Positions 43,710 through 51,747 of a stretch of 64,000 nucleotides of DNA are shown one piece after another; position 1 is the stretch's first letter; each line of letters begins with the position of its first letter. The notes beneath the pieces were generated by a model. The model saw only the letters and a list, made by a program, of their open reading frames with translations. It did no database searches and was not told where the DNA came from. Source of the DNA: Mycobacterium deserti (GTDB lineage: Bacteria; Actinomycetota; Actinomycetes; Mycobacteriales; Mycobacteriaceae); NCBI RefSeq assembly GCF_025345615.1, contig NZ_JAODWD010000002.1, forward strand, positions 434,001-498,000, in the 5' to 3' direction. The translations under genes and the position numbers were made by a program.

Positions 43710-44396
43710 GTGAGCGAGATACGCGCCGTGCTGTTCGACTACTCCGGCACGCTTTTCCGACTCGAAGAGGACGACAGTTGGTTCGACGGCATCACGGTCG
43801 ACGACCGTCAGATCGAGGGCCACGTCCGGACCGAATTGATGCGCCGGATGACGGCGCCCACCGGCCAGCACGTCGACATGACCCCAGAAGCGCACCACGC
43901 CTGGACCAACCGCGACCTCGCGCCACACCTGCACCGCGAGGCCTACCTGCACGTGCTGCGTGAATCCGGTGTCGGAGACGAACACGCCGAATCGCTGTAC
44001 GGCATCATGGTCGATCCGCTGAACTGGACGCCGTATCCGGACACCGCAGACGTCCTGGCGGGGCTGCACCGGCGAGGCATCGGGACGGCGGTCGTGTCGA
44101 ACATCGCCTTCGATGTGCGCCCCGCCTTCGCGTCGATCGGGGCTTCGGATTTCGTCGACGAATACGTGCTCTCGTTCGAGGTCGGCGCGGTCAAGCCGAA
44201 CGCCGAGATCTTTGCGACCGCGTTGACGCGCCTCGGGGTCGCAGCCGAGGATGCACTGATGGTCGGAGACAGCGGCGAGGCGGACGGCGGCGCCCGCGCA
44301 CTGGGCTGCGGTTTCGCACTCGTTGACCCGTTGCCCACCGCCGAACGCCCCGCCGGGCTGCGCAATGCGTTGGCCGACTTCGACATTGAGGTGTGA
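43710..44396 (+). CDS. HAD-superfamily hydrolase-like protein with altered motif I
   Basis: The 228-residue protein is of the HAD superfamily: motif I FDYSGTLF (nucleophile D10), motif II VVSNIAFD, lysine in VGAVKPNAEIF and motif IV VGDSGEADGGARALG. In phosphatases motif I is DxD; here the second aspartate is serine (S12), so the usual acid/base catalyst is missing. It may act on a non-phosphate substrate, as dehalogenases do with DxY, or be a regulatory or weak enzyme. It begins GTG with a leaderless -10 and overlaps the following Ddn-like region. Confidence 0.85.
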   Translation: MSEIRAVLFDYSGTLFRLEEDDSWFDGITVDDRQIEGHVRTELMRRMTAPTGQHVDMTPEAHHAWTNRDLAPHLHREAYLHVLRESGVGDEHAESLYGIMVDPLNWTPYPDTADVLAGLHRRGIGTAVVSNIAFDVRPAFASIGASDFVDEYVLSFEVGAVKPNAEIFATALTRLGVAAEDALMVGDSGEADGGARALGCGFALVDPLPTAERPAGLRNALADFDIEV

Positions 44397-44398
44397 AC

Positions 44399-44851
44399 AT
44401 GTCTGACCGCATCCGCGCACCGTGGTGGCTCAAGCCGGCGAACCGGGTCTACCGAACGTTGCTGCGGCGCGGAATACGGATCGGCCCCGAGCATTCGGTG
44501 GTGTTGACCGTGCTTGGCCGAAAGTCGGGTAAACCCCGCTCGACACCGGTCACCCCCCTGCACGTCGACGGTCAGCGCTACGTCGTCGCCACTTTTCCCG
44601 CGGCCGATTGGGTGGCCAATGTCCGGGCCAAGAACACGGTCACGATGGCCGACGACGGACGCACCGAGAACATCCGCATGGTCGAACTCGAACCTGCGCA
44701 GGCCGCACCGGTGTTGCGCTACTTCGGCGAACAGGTGCCGTCGGGCGTGACCTTCCTGAAGAGGTCGGGGCTCGTCGACAAGGGCACCCCCGACGAAGTG
44801 GAGGCGCTGGCCGGACGCCTGCCGGTGTTCCGCATCGACCCCGTCACGTAG
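44399..44851 (+). CDS. Ddn-like F420-dependent oxidoreductase family protein, copy 1
   Basis: This DUF385 split-barrel protein of 150 residues has VVLTVLGRKSGKPRSTPVTPL and VANVRAKNTVTM. The family uses coenzyme F420 and reduces quinones or electron-poor aromatics. The ATG at 44399 is chosen 2 bp after the HAD stop; a GTG at 44393 would overlap that stop. It is the first of two tandem paralogues leading into menB, with 10 bp to the next gene. Confidence 0.83.
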   Translation: MSDRIRAPWWLKPANRVYRTLLRRGIRIGPEHSVVLTVLGRKSGKPRSTPVTPLHVDGQRYVVATFPAADWVANVRAKNTVTMADDGRTENIRMVELEPAQAAPVLRYFGEQVPSGVTFLKRSGLVDKGTPDEVEALAGRLPVFRIDPVT

Positions 44852-44854
44852 CGT
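44849..44854 (+). promoter_or_regulatory. -10 of a leaderless promoter for Ddn-like copy 2 and menB
   Basis: TAGCGT overlaps the stop codon of copy 1 and is followed by seven bases and the ATG at 44862. It could drive copy 2 and menB independently of upstream genes. Confidence 0.5.
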
Positions 44855-44861
44855 CGGAGCC

Positions 44862-45314
44862 ATGTCCAACAGTCCGCTGCCGTGGTGGCTGAAGTACGTC
44901 AACAAAGTGATGGTGGGCCTGCAGAAGGCGGGTGTCGGCTTCGGCGGCAAGGGGCCCGTCGTCCTGACGCTGCCGGGGCGCAAGACCGGCAAGCTGCGCA
45001 ACACCCCGGTGACGCCGATGATCGTCGACGGCAAGCGCTACGTCGTCAGCGGCATACCCGGCTCGGACTGGTCGGCCAACGCCCGCGCCGCCGGGGAGGC
45101 CACCCTGCACCAGGGCCGCCACGGTGAGCGCGTTCGCATCGTCGAGATGTCGGTCGAAGAGGCGCGGCCGCTGCTGCGCGAGTTCCCCATCAAGGTGCCG
45201 ACCGGTGTCGGGTTCGTCAAGAACGCGGGACTGGTCACCGGGCCCAACCCCGACGAGTTCGAAGCGCTCGCCGGTCGCCTGGCCGTCTTCCGCCTCGACC
45301 CGGTAACCGCATGA
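44862..45314 (+). CDS. Ddn-like F420-dependent oxidoreductase family protein, copy 2
   Basis: This is the second DUF385 protein, 150 residues, with VVLTLPGRKTGKLRNTPVTPM and DWSANARAAGEATL, and the same C-terminal EALAGRLAVFRLDPVT ending as copy 1 (EALAGRLPVFRIDPVT). The two clearly arose by duplication. Its stop overlaps the menB start by 4 bp (ATGA), so its synthesis is tied to that of MenB. A quinone substrate is suggested by this position and by the known activity of Ddn. Confidence 0.85.
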   Translation: MSNSPLPWWLKYVNKVMVGLQKAGVGFGGKGPVVLTLPGRKTGKLRNTPVTPMIVDGKRYVVSGIPGSDWSANARAAGEATLHQGRHGERVRIVEMSVEEARPLLREFPIKVPTGVGFVKNAGLVTGPNPDEFEALAGRLAVFRLDPVTA

Positions 45315-46222
45315 GCGGCAACCCTTTCGACCCGTCCCTATGGCAAGCAATCGACGGGTTCGGGTTGACCGACCTGACTTATCACCGCCATGTCGTCGAC
45401 GGAGTACCCCAGCCGACGGTGCGCGTGGCGTTCGACCGGCCCGAGGTGCGCAACGCGTTTCGACCGCACACCGTCGACGAGTTGTACCGCGTGCTCGACC
45501 ATGCGCGGATGTCGCCGGACGTCGGCGTGATCCTGCTGACCGGCAACGGCCCGTCGCCGAAGGACGGCGGTTGGGCGTTCTGCTCCGGGGGTGACCAGCG
45601 CATCCGCGGCCGCTCCGGCTACCAGTACGCATCGGGCGAGACCGCGGAGACCGTGGACCCCGCGCGGGCCGGCAGGCTGCACATCCTCGAGGTGCAGCGG
45701 CTGATCCGGTTCATGCCCAAGGCCGTCATCTGCCTGGTCAACGGGTGGGCCGCAGGCGGCGGGCACAGCCTGCACGTCACATGCGACCTGACGCTGGCCA
45801 GCCGCGAGCACGCCCGCTTCAAGCAGACCGATGCCGACGTCGGCAGCTTCGACGGCGGTTACGGCAGTGCGTATCTCGCGCGTCAGACCGGGCAGAAATT
45901 CGCGCGCGAGATCTTCTTCCTCGGCCGCGCCTACACCGCCGAGCAGATGTTCGCGATGGGCGCGGTGAACGAGGTCGTCGACCATGCCGACCTGGAGACC
46001 GTCGGCCTGCAGTGGGCCACCGAGATCAACGCCAAGTCCCCGACTGCCATTCGAATGCTGAAGTTCGCGTTCAACCTGATCGACGACGGCCTGGTCGGCC
46101 AACAGATATTCGCCGGTGAGGCAACGCGATTGGCATACATGACCGATGAGGCGGTCGAGGGCCGTGATGCGTTCCTGGAGAAGCGCGACCCCGACTGGAG
46201 CCAGTTTCCGCGCTACTTCTGA
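45311..46222 (+). CDS. menB: 1,4-dihydroxy-2-naphthoyl-CoA synthase
   Basis: MenB closes the second ring of the naphthoquinone from o-succinylbenzoyl-CoA. The 303-residue crotonase-fold protein has the specific motif CSGGDQRIRG (91-100), NGWAAGGGHSLHVTCDLTLAS with the oxyanion glycine pair, and DADVGSFDGGYGSAYLAR with the catalytic aspartate. The C-terminal REATRLAYMTDEAVEGRDAF-like stretch is typical. It corresponds to Rv0548c. Its 3' end overlaps the opposing AraC gene by 10 bp. Confidence 0.95.
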   Translation: MSGNPFDPSLWQAIDGFGLTDLTYHRHVVDGVPQPTVRVAFDRPEVRNAFRPHTVDELYRVLDHARMSPDVGVILLTGNGPSPKDGGWAFCSGGDQRIRGRSGYQYASGETAETVDPARAGRLHILEVQRLIRFMPKAVICLVNGWAAGGGHSLHVTCDLTLASREHARFKQTDADVGSFDGGYGSAYLARQTGQKFAREIFFLGRAYTAEQMFAMGAVNEVVDHADLETVGLQWATEINAKSPTAIRMLKFAFNLIDDGLVGQQIFAGEATRLAYMTDEAVEGRDAFLEKRDPDWSQFPRYF

Positions 46223-47226
46223 GCGCTGAGCGCGACCGGCACCGACCGCGGTGCCGTCGGAAACTCATCACGGACGCTGGCACGGTAGCGCAGCGGCGAC
46301 ATGCCGACTTCACGTTTGAACGCGTTGCTGAACGCGCTCTCCGACGTGTACCCCAGGTCGATGGCCAACGGACCGACCCGCGTGTCGCCGCGCCGGAGCG
46401 CATGCTGGGCCAACTGCATCCGCCAGCCGTTGAGGTAAGTCAGGGGCGGTACTCCTGCGACCATGCGGAACCGCTCGGCGAACGAGGTGCGCGACATCGC
46501 CGCGGCGCGCGCCAAATCCTCGAGCCGCCATGGCTTTCCGGGCTCGGCGTGCATCAGCTCGATCGCGGGGCGCAGCCGTTCGTCGGTGAGTAACCGCAAC
46601 CAACCCGGCGGCAGTTCGTCGGCTTGCGCGAGGTAGGCACGCAACACCTCCAGCAGCAGCAACTGCCCGTGTTGCTGAACGGCGAATGCGGCGCCGATCC
46701 GACCGCCGGTGACCTCGTCGACCAGGCGGTTGAGGATCGCGTGCAGGTTCGAGGCCGCCTCGGTCGCCGACGCGCGGACGTGGCCGACGGCGGGCAGGGC
46801 GCGCCTCAGCAGCGCCTGCCCGGCCGGATTGACGTCGACATGCCCGCCAAGCACCACATCAGCGTCCGGACACTCGGCCTCCCCGACTCGCACGAAAGGA
46901 TCCGACTCGCTGAGTACGAGTTCCTGCGGGAGTCCAGTTCCGGCGCCACCCTCGAGTACCAGCCGCTTGCACCCGTTGAGGATCGCGACGTCACCCGCCT
47001 CGAGCACGATCGGCGTGTGCATTCCGTCGGCTGTCAGCCGCGCGCGCCCGCACACCATTGCGACGAGCTTGAGCGGATCGTGGATGTCGAACCGGCTGAT
47101 CCAGTCACCCCGAACGGAGAAGCCGCCAGACACCAGGCCCTTCACCTCGATGAGGTTGAAGACGTCCGACAGTTGATCACCGGCCACGTCCGTACTATCG
47201 CGCAGAAAATCCGGACTCACAACCAT
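46213..47226 (-). CDS. AraC-family regulator with cupin-type sensor domain
   Basis: The 337-residue regulator has an N-terminal AraC-type cupin_6 domain (LVSGGFSVRGDWISRFD, VLEAGDVAIL) and a C-terminal AraC DNA-binding domain (about residues 225-325: MSRTSFAERFRMVAGVPPLTYLNGWRM and GYTSESAFSNAFKREVGMSPLRYR). It is divergent from the SDR gene at 47259 with 32 bp between starts, so that SDR is its likely target. The ATG at 47226 is used; an ORF start at 47271 would overlap the SDR gene. Confidence 0.88.
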   Translation of the reverse strand: MVVSPDFLRDSTDVAGDQLSDVFNLIEVKGLVSGGFSVRGDWISRFDIHDPLKLVAMVCGRARLTADGMHTPIVLEAGDVAILNGCKRLVLEGGAGTGLPQELVLSESDPFVRVGEAECPDADVVLGGHVDVNPAGQALLRRALPAVGHVRASATEAASNLHAILNRLVDEVTGGRIGAAFAVQQHGQLLLLEVLRAYLAQADELPPGWLRLLTDERLRPAIELMHAEPGKPWRLEDLARAAAMSRTSFAERFRMVAGVPPLTYLNGWRMQLAQHALRRGDTRVGPLAIDLGYTSESAFSNAFKREVGMSPLRYRASVRDEFPTAPRSVPVALSAQK

Positions 47227-47258
47227 GGGAAGTCCGACGACGGTGCGTTGCAGACGAC

Positions 47259-48251
47259 ATGACCAACACACAGCACTCTCTCGGATCCGGATTCACCGCG
47301 GCCTCGACGGCCAACGATGTCCTCGACGGCATCGACTTGGCCGGCCGCAACGTCATCGTCACCGCGGGACACGTCGGGCTCGGCCTGGAGACCACCCGCG
47401 CGCTGGCCGGCGCAGGCGCCTCGGTTCTCGTCGCGAGCCGCAATCCCGACAGCGCCACCGCGGCACTGGCCGGCATCGACGGCGTGACCGTCGACCAACT
47501 CGACCTCGTCGATCCCGCGTCGGTGGACGCGTTCGCCGCCCGCTACCGCGACTCAGGACGTCCGCTGCACATCCTCATCAACAACGCCGGCATCATGGGC
47601 GGCGATCTGGTGCGCGACGCACGCGGTTACGAGGCGCAGTTCGCCACCAACCATCTGGGCCACTTCCAGCTGACCACCGCCCTGCTGCCCGCACTGCGAG
47701 CGGCCGGGGGCGCCCGCGTGGTGGCGGTCTCGTCGTGGGGCCATCACCTGTCCGACATCCGCTGGGACGACCCGCATTTCGAACGGGACTATGACGGCAT
47801 GGTGGCTTACGGCCAATCGAAGACGGCCAACGTGCTGTTCGCGGTGGAGCTCGACCGCCGGTGGGCGCAGGACGGCATCCGCGGATACGCGCTGCACCCG
47901 GGCGGCATCGTCAACACCAATCTCGGCCCGTCCTTCTCCAATGACGACTGGAAGGCGATGGGCTTGGTCGACGATGCCGGCGCTCCGATCATCGATCCCG
48001 AGAACGACATGAAGACGCCGGAGCAGGGCGCGTCGACGACGGTGTTCGCCGCGACCAGTCCGCTGCTCGCCGACATCGGCGGGGTTTATCTGCAGGACAA
48101 CGACATAGCGCCCCTCGAGGTGGATGCGCTCCCGGTCACCGTCGACTTCGGTGGCGAGCAGTTCCGCACCTGGGCCGGGGTGGCGTCCTACGCCGTCGAC
48201 GCGGAGTCGGCGCAACGGCTGTGGGATCTCAGCGAGCGGCTCGCCAAGTAG
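47259..48251 (+). CDS. short-chain dehydrogenase, retinol-dehydrogenase-like
   Basis: This SDR of 330 residues has coenzyme loop TAGHVGLG (35-42; the first glycine of the usual TGxxxGIG is alanine), NNAGIMGG and catalytic YGQSK. It has the long C-terminal region with PEQGASTTVFAATSP common to the retinol dehydrogenase/WWOX-like group. The substrate is unknown, possibly an aldehyde or ketone; control by the divergent AraC regulator is likely. A 63-bp hairpin follows it. Confidence 0.87.
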   Translation: MTNTQHSLGSGFTAASTANDVLDGIDLAGRNVIVTAGHVGLGLETTRALAGAGASVLVASRNPDSATAALAGIDGVTVDQLDLVDPASVDAFAARYRDSGRPLHILINNAGIMGGDLVRDARGYEAQFATNHLGHFQLTTALLPALRAAGGARVVAVSSWGHHLSDIRWDDPHFERDYDGMVAYGQSKTANVLFAVELDRRWAQDGIRGYALHPGGIVNTNLGPSFSNDDWKAMGLVDDAGAPIIDPENDMKTPEQGASTTVFAATSPLLADIGGVYLQDNDIAPLEVDALPVTVDFGGEQFRTWAGVASYAVDAESAQRLWDLSERLAK

Positions 48252-48258
48252 CCCTGAT

Positions 48259-48321
48259 CGCCGAAATGGAATTCCCGGCGGTCAAGCGGGCCGCTTGATG
48301 ACCGGGAATTCCATTTCGGCG
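48259..48321. terminator. 63-bp nested inverted repeat
   Basis: Arms 48259-48278 and 48302-48321 are perfectly complementary over 20 bp. Inside them TCAAGCGG/CCGCTTGA (48282-48298) forms a second 8-bp stem. It lies 7 bp after the SDR stop and 23 bp before the next SDR start. It probably ends transcription of the first SDR, but the length and perfection are unusual and it may be a copy of a dispersed palindromic element. Confidence 0.75.
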
Positions 48322-48344
48322 CAGGTGGCTACACTTCAGGACTC

Positions 48345-49229
48345 GTGAGCAAGAGCCCGCTGCGGCGGTTGGCCGATCGGATGCTGCTGACCAGCATGCG
48401 TCCGCCGATCGCGCCAGAGCTGCTGCAATTTCAGCCCGGCCGCGAGGTCGTCGACCTGCGCGGCAAGCGCATTCTGCTCACCGGCGCGTCGTCGGGCATC
48501 GGGGAGGCCGCCGCCGAGAAGTTCGCCCGCCGCGGCGCGACCGTCGTGGTGGCGGCGCGCCGCCAGGAGCTGCTCGACGAGTTGGTCAGCCGTATCACCG
48601 ACGCAGGCGGTGACGCGTGGGCGCACGCATGCGACCTGTCCGACCTCGACGCGGCCGACGCCCTCGTGGACCGCGTCGAGCAGGAGCTCGGCGGCGTCGA
48701 CATCCTGATCAACAACGCGGGCCGGTCGATCCGCAGGCCGCTTGCCGAGTCGCTGGAACGCTGGCACGACGTGGAACGCACGATGGCGCTCAACTACTAC
48801 TCGCCGCTGCGGCTGATCCGTGGGCTGGCGCCGGGCATGCGCGAGCGCGGTGACGGCCACATCATCAACGTTTCGACCTGGGGCGTGCTCAGCGAGTCCT
48901 CACCGTTGTTCTCGGTGTACAACGCCTCCAAGGCGGCCCTCACCGCGGTCAGCCGGGTCATCGAAACGGAATGGGGCGCCGACGGCGTGCACTCGACGAC
49001 GCTGTTCTACCCGCTGGTGCTCACGCCGATGATCGCCCCGACGCGCGCCTACGACGGCCTTCCCGGGCTGACCGCGGACGAGGCCGCCGACTGGATGATC
49101 ACCGCGGCGCGCACGCGGCCCGTGCGCATCGCGCCTCGGATGGCCGTCACGGCCCAGGCCGTCAACAGCGTTGCGCCCGGGATCGTCGACGCGGTCATGA
49201 AGCGTCAGCGCGTCCAGCCCTCCAGCTAG
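48345..49229 (+). CDS. short-chain dehydrogenase (Rv0547c-like)
   Basis: This SDR of 294 residues has TGASSGIG after VDLRGKRILL, NNAG, and YNASK, with a hydrophobic C-terminal part that may touch the membrane (family with lipid or steroid ketone substrates). It corresponds to Rv0547c, next to the menB and glyoxalase genes in M. tuberculosis, and has the same length as I recall. The start is GTG at 48345; a TACACT element ends 9 nt upstream. Substrate unknown. Confidence 0.87.
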   Translation: MSKSPLRRLADRMLLTSMRPPIAPELLQFQPGREVVDLRGKRILLTGASSGIGEAAAEKFARRGATVVVAARRQELLDELVSRITDAGGDAWAHACDLSDLDAADALVDRVEQELGGVDILINNAGRSIRRPLAESLERWHDVERTMALNYYSPLRLIRGLAPGMRERGDGHIINVSTWGVLSESSPLFSVYNASKAALTAVSRVIETEWGADGVHSTTLFYPLVLTPMIAPTRAYDGLPGLTADEAADWMITAARTRPVRIAPRMAVTAQAVNSVAPGIVDAVMKRQRVQPSS

Positions 49230-49233
49230 CTAG

Positions 49234-49252
49234 TTAGGTTAGGCTGCCATAC
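49234..49252 (+). promoter_or_regulatory. candidate IdeR iron box
   Basis: TTAGGTTAGGCTGCCATAC agrees with the IdeR/DtxR consensus TTAGGTTAGGCTAACCTAA at 15 of 19 positions, including the first 12 without a break. It ends 7 bp before the GTG of the ABC exporter ATPase gene. Bound Fe-IdeR at this place would block transcription in iron-replete cells. Confidence 0.6.
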
Positions 49253-49259
49253 TTTCGGG

Positions 49260-50213
49260 GTGGCCGATTACGCGATTGAGTTGGACGCCGTCACCAAGAG
49301 GTTCGGGGAGTACGACGCCCTGCGCGGCGTGACGTTCTCGGCGGCCACCGGCTCGGTGCTCGGTGTGCTCGGGCCTAACGGCGCGGGCAAGACCACCACC
49401 ATCAACATCCTCTCGACGCTGATCAAACCCTCGACGGGCCGCGCGGCGGTGGCGGGATTCGACGTCGAGAAGCAGGCCGGGAAGGTCCGCGAGAGCATCG
49501 GGCTAACCGGCCAATACGCCGCGATCGATCATCTGCTCACCGGCCGCGAGAACCTGGTGCTGTTCGGCCGGATGCGCGGGCTGAACCGCAGGGCCGCCCG
49601 GGAGCGCGCCGACGAGTTGCTCGCCACCTTCAGCCTCACCGACGCCCGTGACAAGCGCGTCTCGACCTACTCCGGAGGCATGCGGCGCCGGGTCGACATC
49701 GCCTGCGGGCTGGTCGTCCCCCCGAAGGTGGTGTTCCTCGACGAGCCGACGACAGGCCTCGACCCGCGCAGTCGCCGCGAGGTGTGGGAGCTGGTGGGCT
49801 CGCTGTCCAGTCAGGGCATCACGACGCTGCTGACAACGCAGTATCTCGAGGAGGCCGACGCGCTGTCGGACTCCATCGTGGTGATTGACCGCGGCGAGGT
49901 GATCGCCGACGGCACCGCCGAGGAACTCAAACACCGCGTCGGTGGCAGCTACTGCCAGGTGACGCCGGTGAACCCCGCCGACGCGCCACGCATCGTGGCG
50001 GCGCTCGACGGCATCGGCGGCCTGGAGTTCGACGGCGAGGCCGGCACGGTGTCAGTGCCCGCGCCAGACGGTTTCGCGACGATGTCGGAGGTATTCGGCC
50101 GCGTCGGTGCGCTCGACGTCGAACTCACCGACATCTCGCTGCGCAAGCCGTCGCTCGACGAAGTGTTCTTCAAGCTGACCGGCGCACCCGCCCCGTCGAC
50201 CGCCGACGCATGA
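49260..50213 (+). CDS. ABC exporter ATP-binding protein, DrrA-like
   Basis: The 317-residue ATPase has Walker A GPNGAGKTTT (38-47), signature YSGGMRRRVDIA, Walker B VVFLDEPTTGLDPRSR and the C-terminal DUF4162-like domain typical of DrrA daunorubicin/lipid exporters (residues about 225-310). The start is GTG at 49260. It overlaps the first permease gene by 4 bp. The exporter may move lipids, a siderophore or a drug; the iron-box match favours an iron-related cargo but does not prove it. Confidence 0.9.
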   Translation: MADYAIELDAVTKRFGEYDALRGVTFSAATGSVLGVLGPNGAGKTTTINILSTLIKPSTGRAAVAGFDVEKQAGKVRESIGLTGQYAAIDHLLTGRENLVLFGRMRGLNRRAARERADELLATFSLTDARDKRVSTYSGGMRRRVDIACGLVVPPKVVFLDEPTTGLDPRSRREVWELVGSLSSQGITTLLTTQYLEEADALSDSIVVIDRGEVIADGTAEELKHRVGGSYCQVTPVNPADAPRIVAALDGIGGLEFDGEAGTVSVPAPDGFATMSEVFGRVGALDVELTDISLRKPSLDEVFFKLTGAPAPSTADA

Positions 50214-50950
50214 GCGCACTCGCCGCACTGACCGAGCGCTCGGTACGCAACACCGTGCGCGACGGCGACCTCATTTTCGCCATCGGCGGGCCCGTGGCCT
50301 TCTTCCTGTGTTTCAACATCACGCTGCGCCACGTCATCGACACCGGCGACATGAGTTATCCGCAGTACATCCTGCCCGTCATCGTGGTGCAGGCGATGAT
50401 CTTCACGGCGATGACGACCGCCGACCGTTCCGCGCGAGATCATGTGAGCGGCATGGGCATTCGTATGCGAACGATGCCGATGGCCGCGCTGGTCCCGGTG
50501 AGCGCACGGATGCTGTCGGCGTTGGTGCGAGCGGTGGGGGCGCTGACCGCTGCGATCGTCACCGGCTCCCTGTTCGGCTTCCGCTTCGGCGGCGGGCCGC
50601 TCGGCGTGCTGGCGTTTCTCGGGTTGGCACTGGTGTTGTCGCTGGCGTTGTCGCTCGGTGCCGACGCGATGGGATCGGTGGCGACCAACGCAGAAGCGGC
50701 CGGGCAGGCCCTGCTGATCCCGCAGCTGCTCCTGGTGATGTTGTCCACCGGCATCGCCCCCGCGTCGGCCTTCCCGAGTTGGCTCGGCTGGTTCGTGCGC
50801 AACCAACCGGTGTCTCAGCTGGCGGAGACGCTGCGCGGCCTCGCGGTGGGCGTGGTCCCGGCGAACCTGCTCATCAGCGTGGGGTGGTGTGCCGGACTGC
50901 TGCTGGTGTTCGGCGTTCTGGCCGTGCGTCTGCAACGGAGGTACTCATGA
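50210..50950 (+). CDS. ABC-2-type exporter permease, DrrB-like
   Basis: The 246-residue ABC-2 permease has six membrane helices and the conserved periplasm-facing block of the family (STGIAPASAFPSWLGWFVRNQPVSQ). It overlaps both neighbours by 4 bp (ATGA on each side), so ATPase and the two permeases are made together and likely form an A2BC complex. Confidence 0.9.
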   Translation: MSALAALTERSVRNTVRDGDLIFAIGGPVAFFLCFNITLRHVIDTGDMSYPQYILPVIVVQAMIFTAMTTADRSARDHVSGMGIRMRTMPMAALVPVSARMLSALVRAVGALTAAIVTGSLFGFRFGGGPLGVLAFLGLALVLSLALSLGADAMGSVATNAEAAGQALLIPQLLLVMLSTGIAPASAFPSWLGWFVRNQPVSQLAETLRGLAVGVVPANLLISVGWCAGLLLVFGVLAVRLQRRYS

Positions 50951-51726
50951 CGGCAGCAGCGGAGCTGGCACTTCAGAGCCGGCTTCAGGCCGGGCGACTG
51001 CTGCGCGGCTGGACGCGTGAACCCGTCGTGCTGATCCAGTCGTTGATCTTCCCGACCTTCCTGCTCTTGGTGTACCACCTCGTGATCGGGCAGTCGATCC
51101 TGAACCTCACCGGCGACAACAGCCTCTACGGACTGGTGCCGATGTGTGCGATCACCGGGGCGCTGTTCGGAGCCATCGGGGCGGGCGCGGCCATTCCCGA
51201 CGAGCGGGAGTCCGGGTTGCTGAGCCGGCTGTGGGTGCAACCGGTGCCGCGGGCCAGCGCACTGTCGGGTCGGCTGCTGGCCGAAGCCGCGCGCGCGGTG
51301 ATCGGCTCGGCGGTGATCACCGCGGTCGGCGTGGCGATGGGGCTGCGCTTTCGCGAAGGCCCCTTGGCCGCATTGGGTTTCGTTGTCATACCGATGCTCA
51401 TGGTCATCGGGTTCTCCGTGGTGATCGTGGCATTCGGCGTCCGCTCCAACGGCAAGAACATCATCACGGGCCTGTCGACGGTGTGCTTTCTGCTGCTGTT
51501 CTTCAACTCGGGCATGGTGCCCGTCGACGTGTTCCCGGGTTGGGCTCAGCCGGTGGTGCGGGCGCAACCGATGTCGCCGGCCATCGAGGCGATGCGCGGG
51601 CTGGCCGAGGGCGGTCCGGTGCTGTGGCCGGTGCTGCAGTCGGTGGCGTGGGTCGTCGCCTTGATCGCGGTGTTCGGACCGACGGCGGTGCGGGGCTACC
51701 GAACGGCGGCGGAGTCGGGCGCCTGA
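50947..51726 (+). CDS. ABC-2-type exporter permease, DrrC-like
   Basis: This second ABC-2 permease, 259 residues, has six helices and the same family block (NSGMVPVDVFPGWAQPVVRAQPMSP). The ATG at 50947 is chosen because it overlaps the previous stop; the same frame is open as far as 50308 but that part is shadow of the first permease gene. Twenty-one base pairs separate it from the acyl-CoA ligase gene. Confidence 0.9.
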   Translation: MTAAAELALQSRLQAGRLLRGWTREPVVLIQSLIFPTFLLLVYHLVIGQSILNLTGDNSLYGLVPMCAITGALFGAIGAGAAIPDERESGLLSRLWVQPVPRASALSGRLLAEAARAVIGSAVITAVGVAMGLRFREGPLAALGFVVIPMLMVIGFSVVIVAFGVRSNGKNIITGLSTVCFLLLFFNSGMVPVDVFPGWAQPVVRAQPMSPAIEAMRGLAEGGPVLWPVLQSVAWVVALIAVFGPTAVRGYRTAAESGA

Positions 51727-51747
51727 CGTCCTGGTAGAACCGACGGC

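Noticed and set aside
42591..44420. 609-residue minus-strand open frame opposite the sigma and HAD genes
   Set aside because: Spans two genes with clear motifs on the other strand; low-complexity translation.
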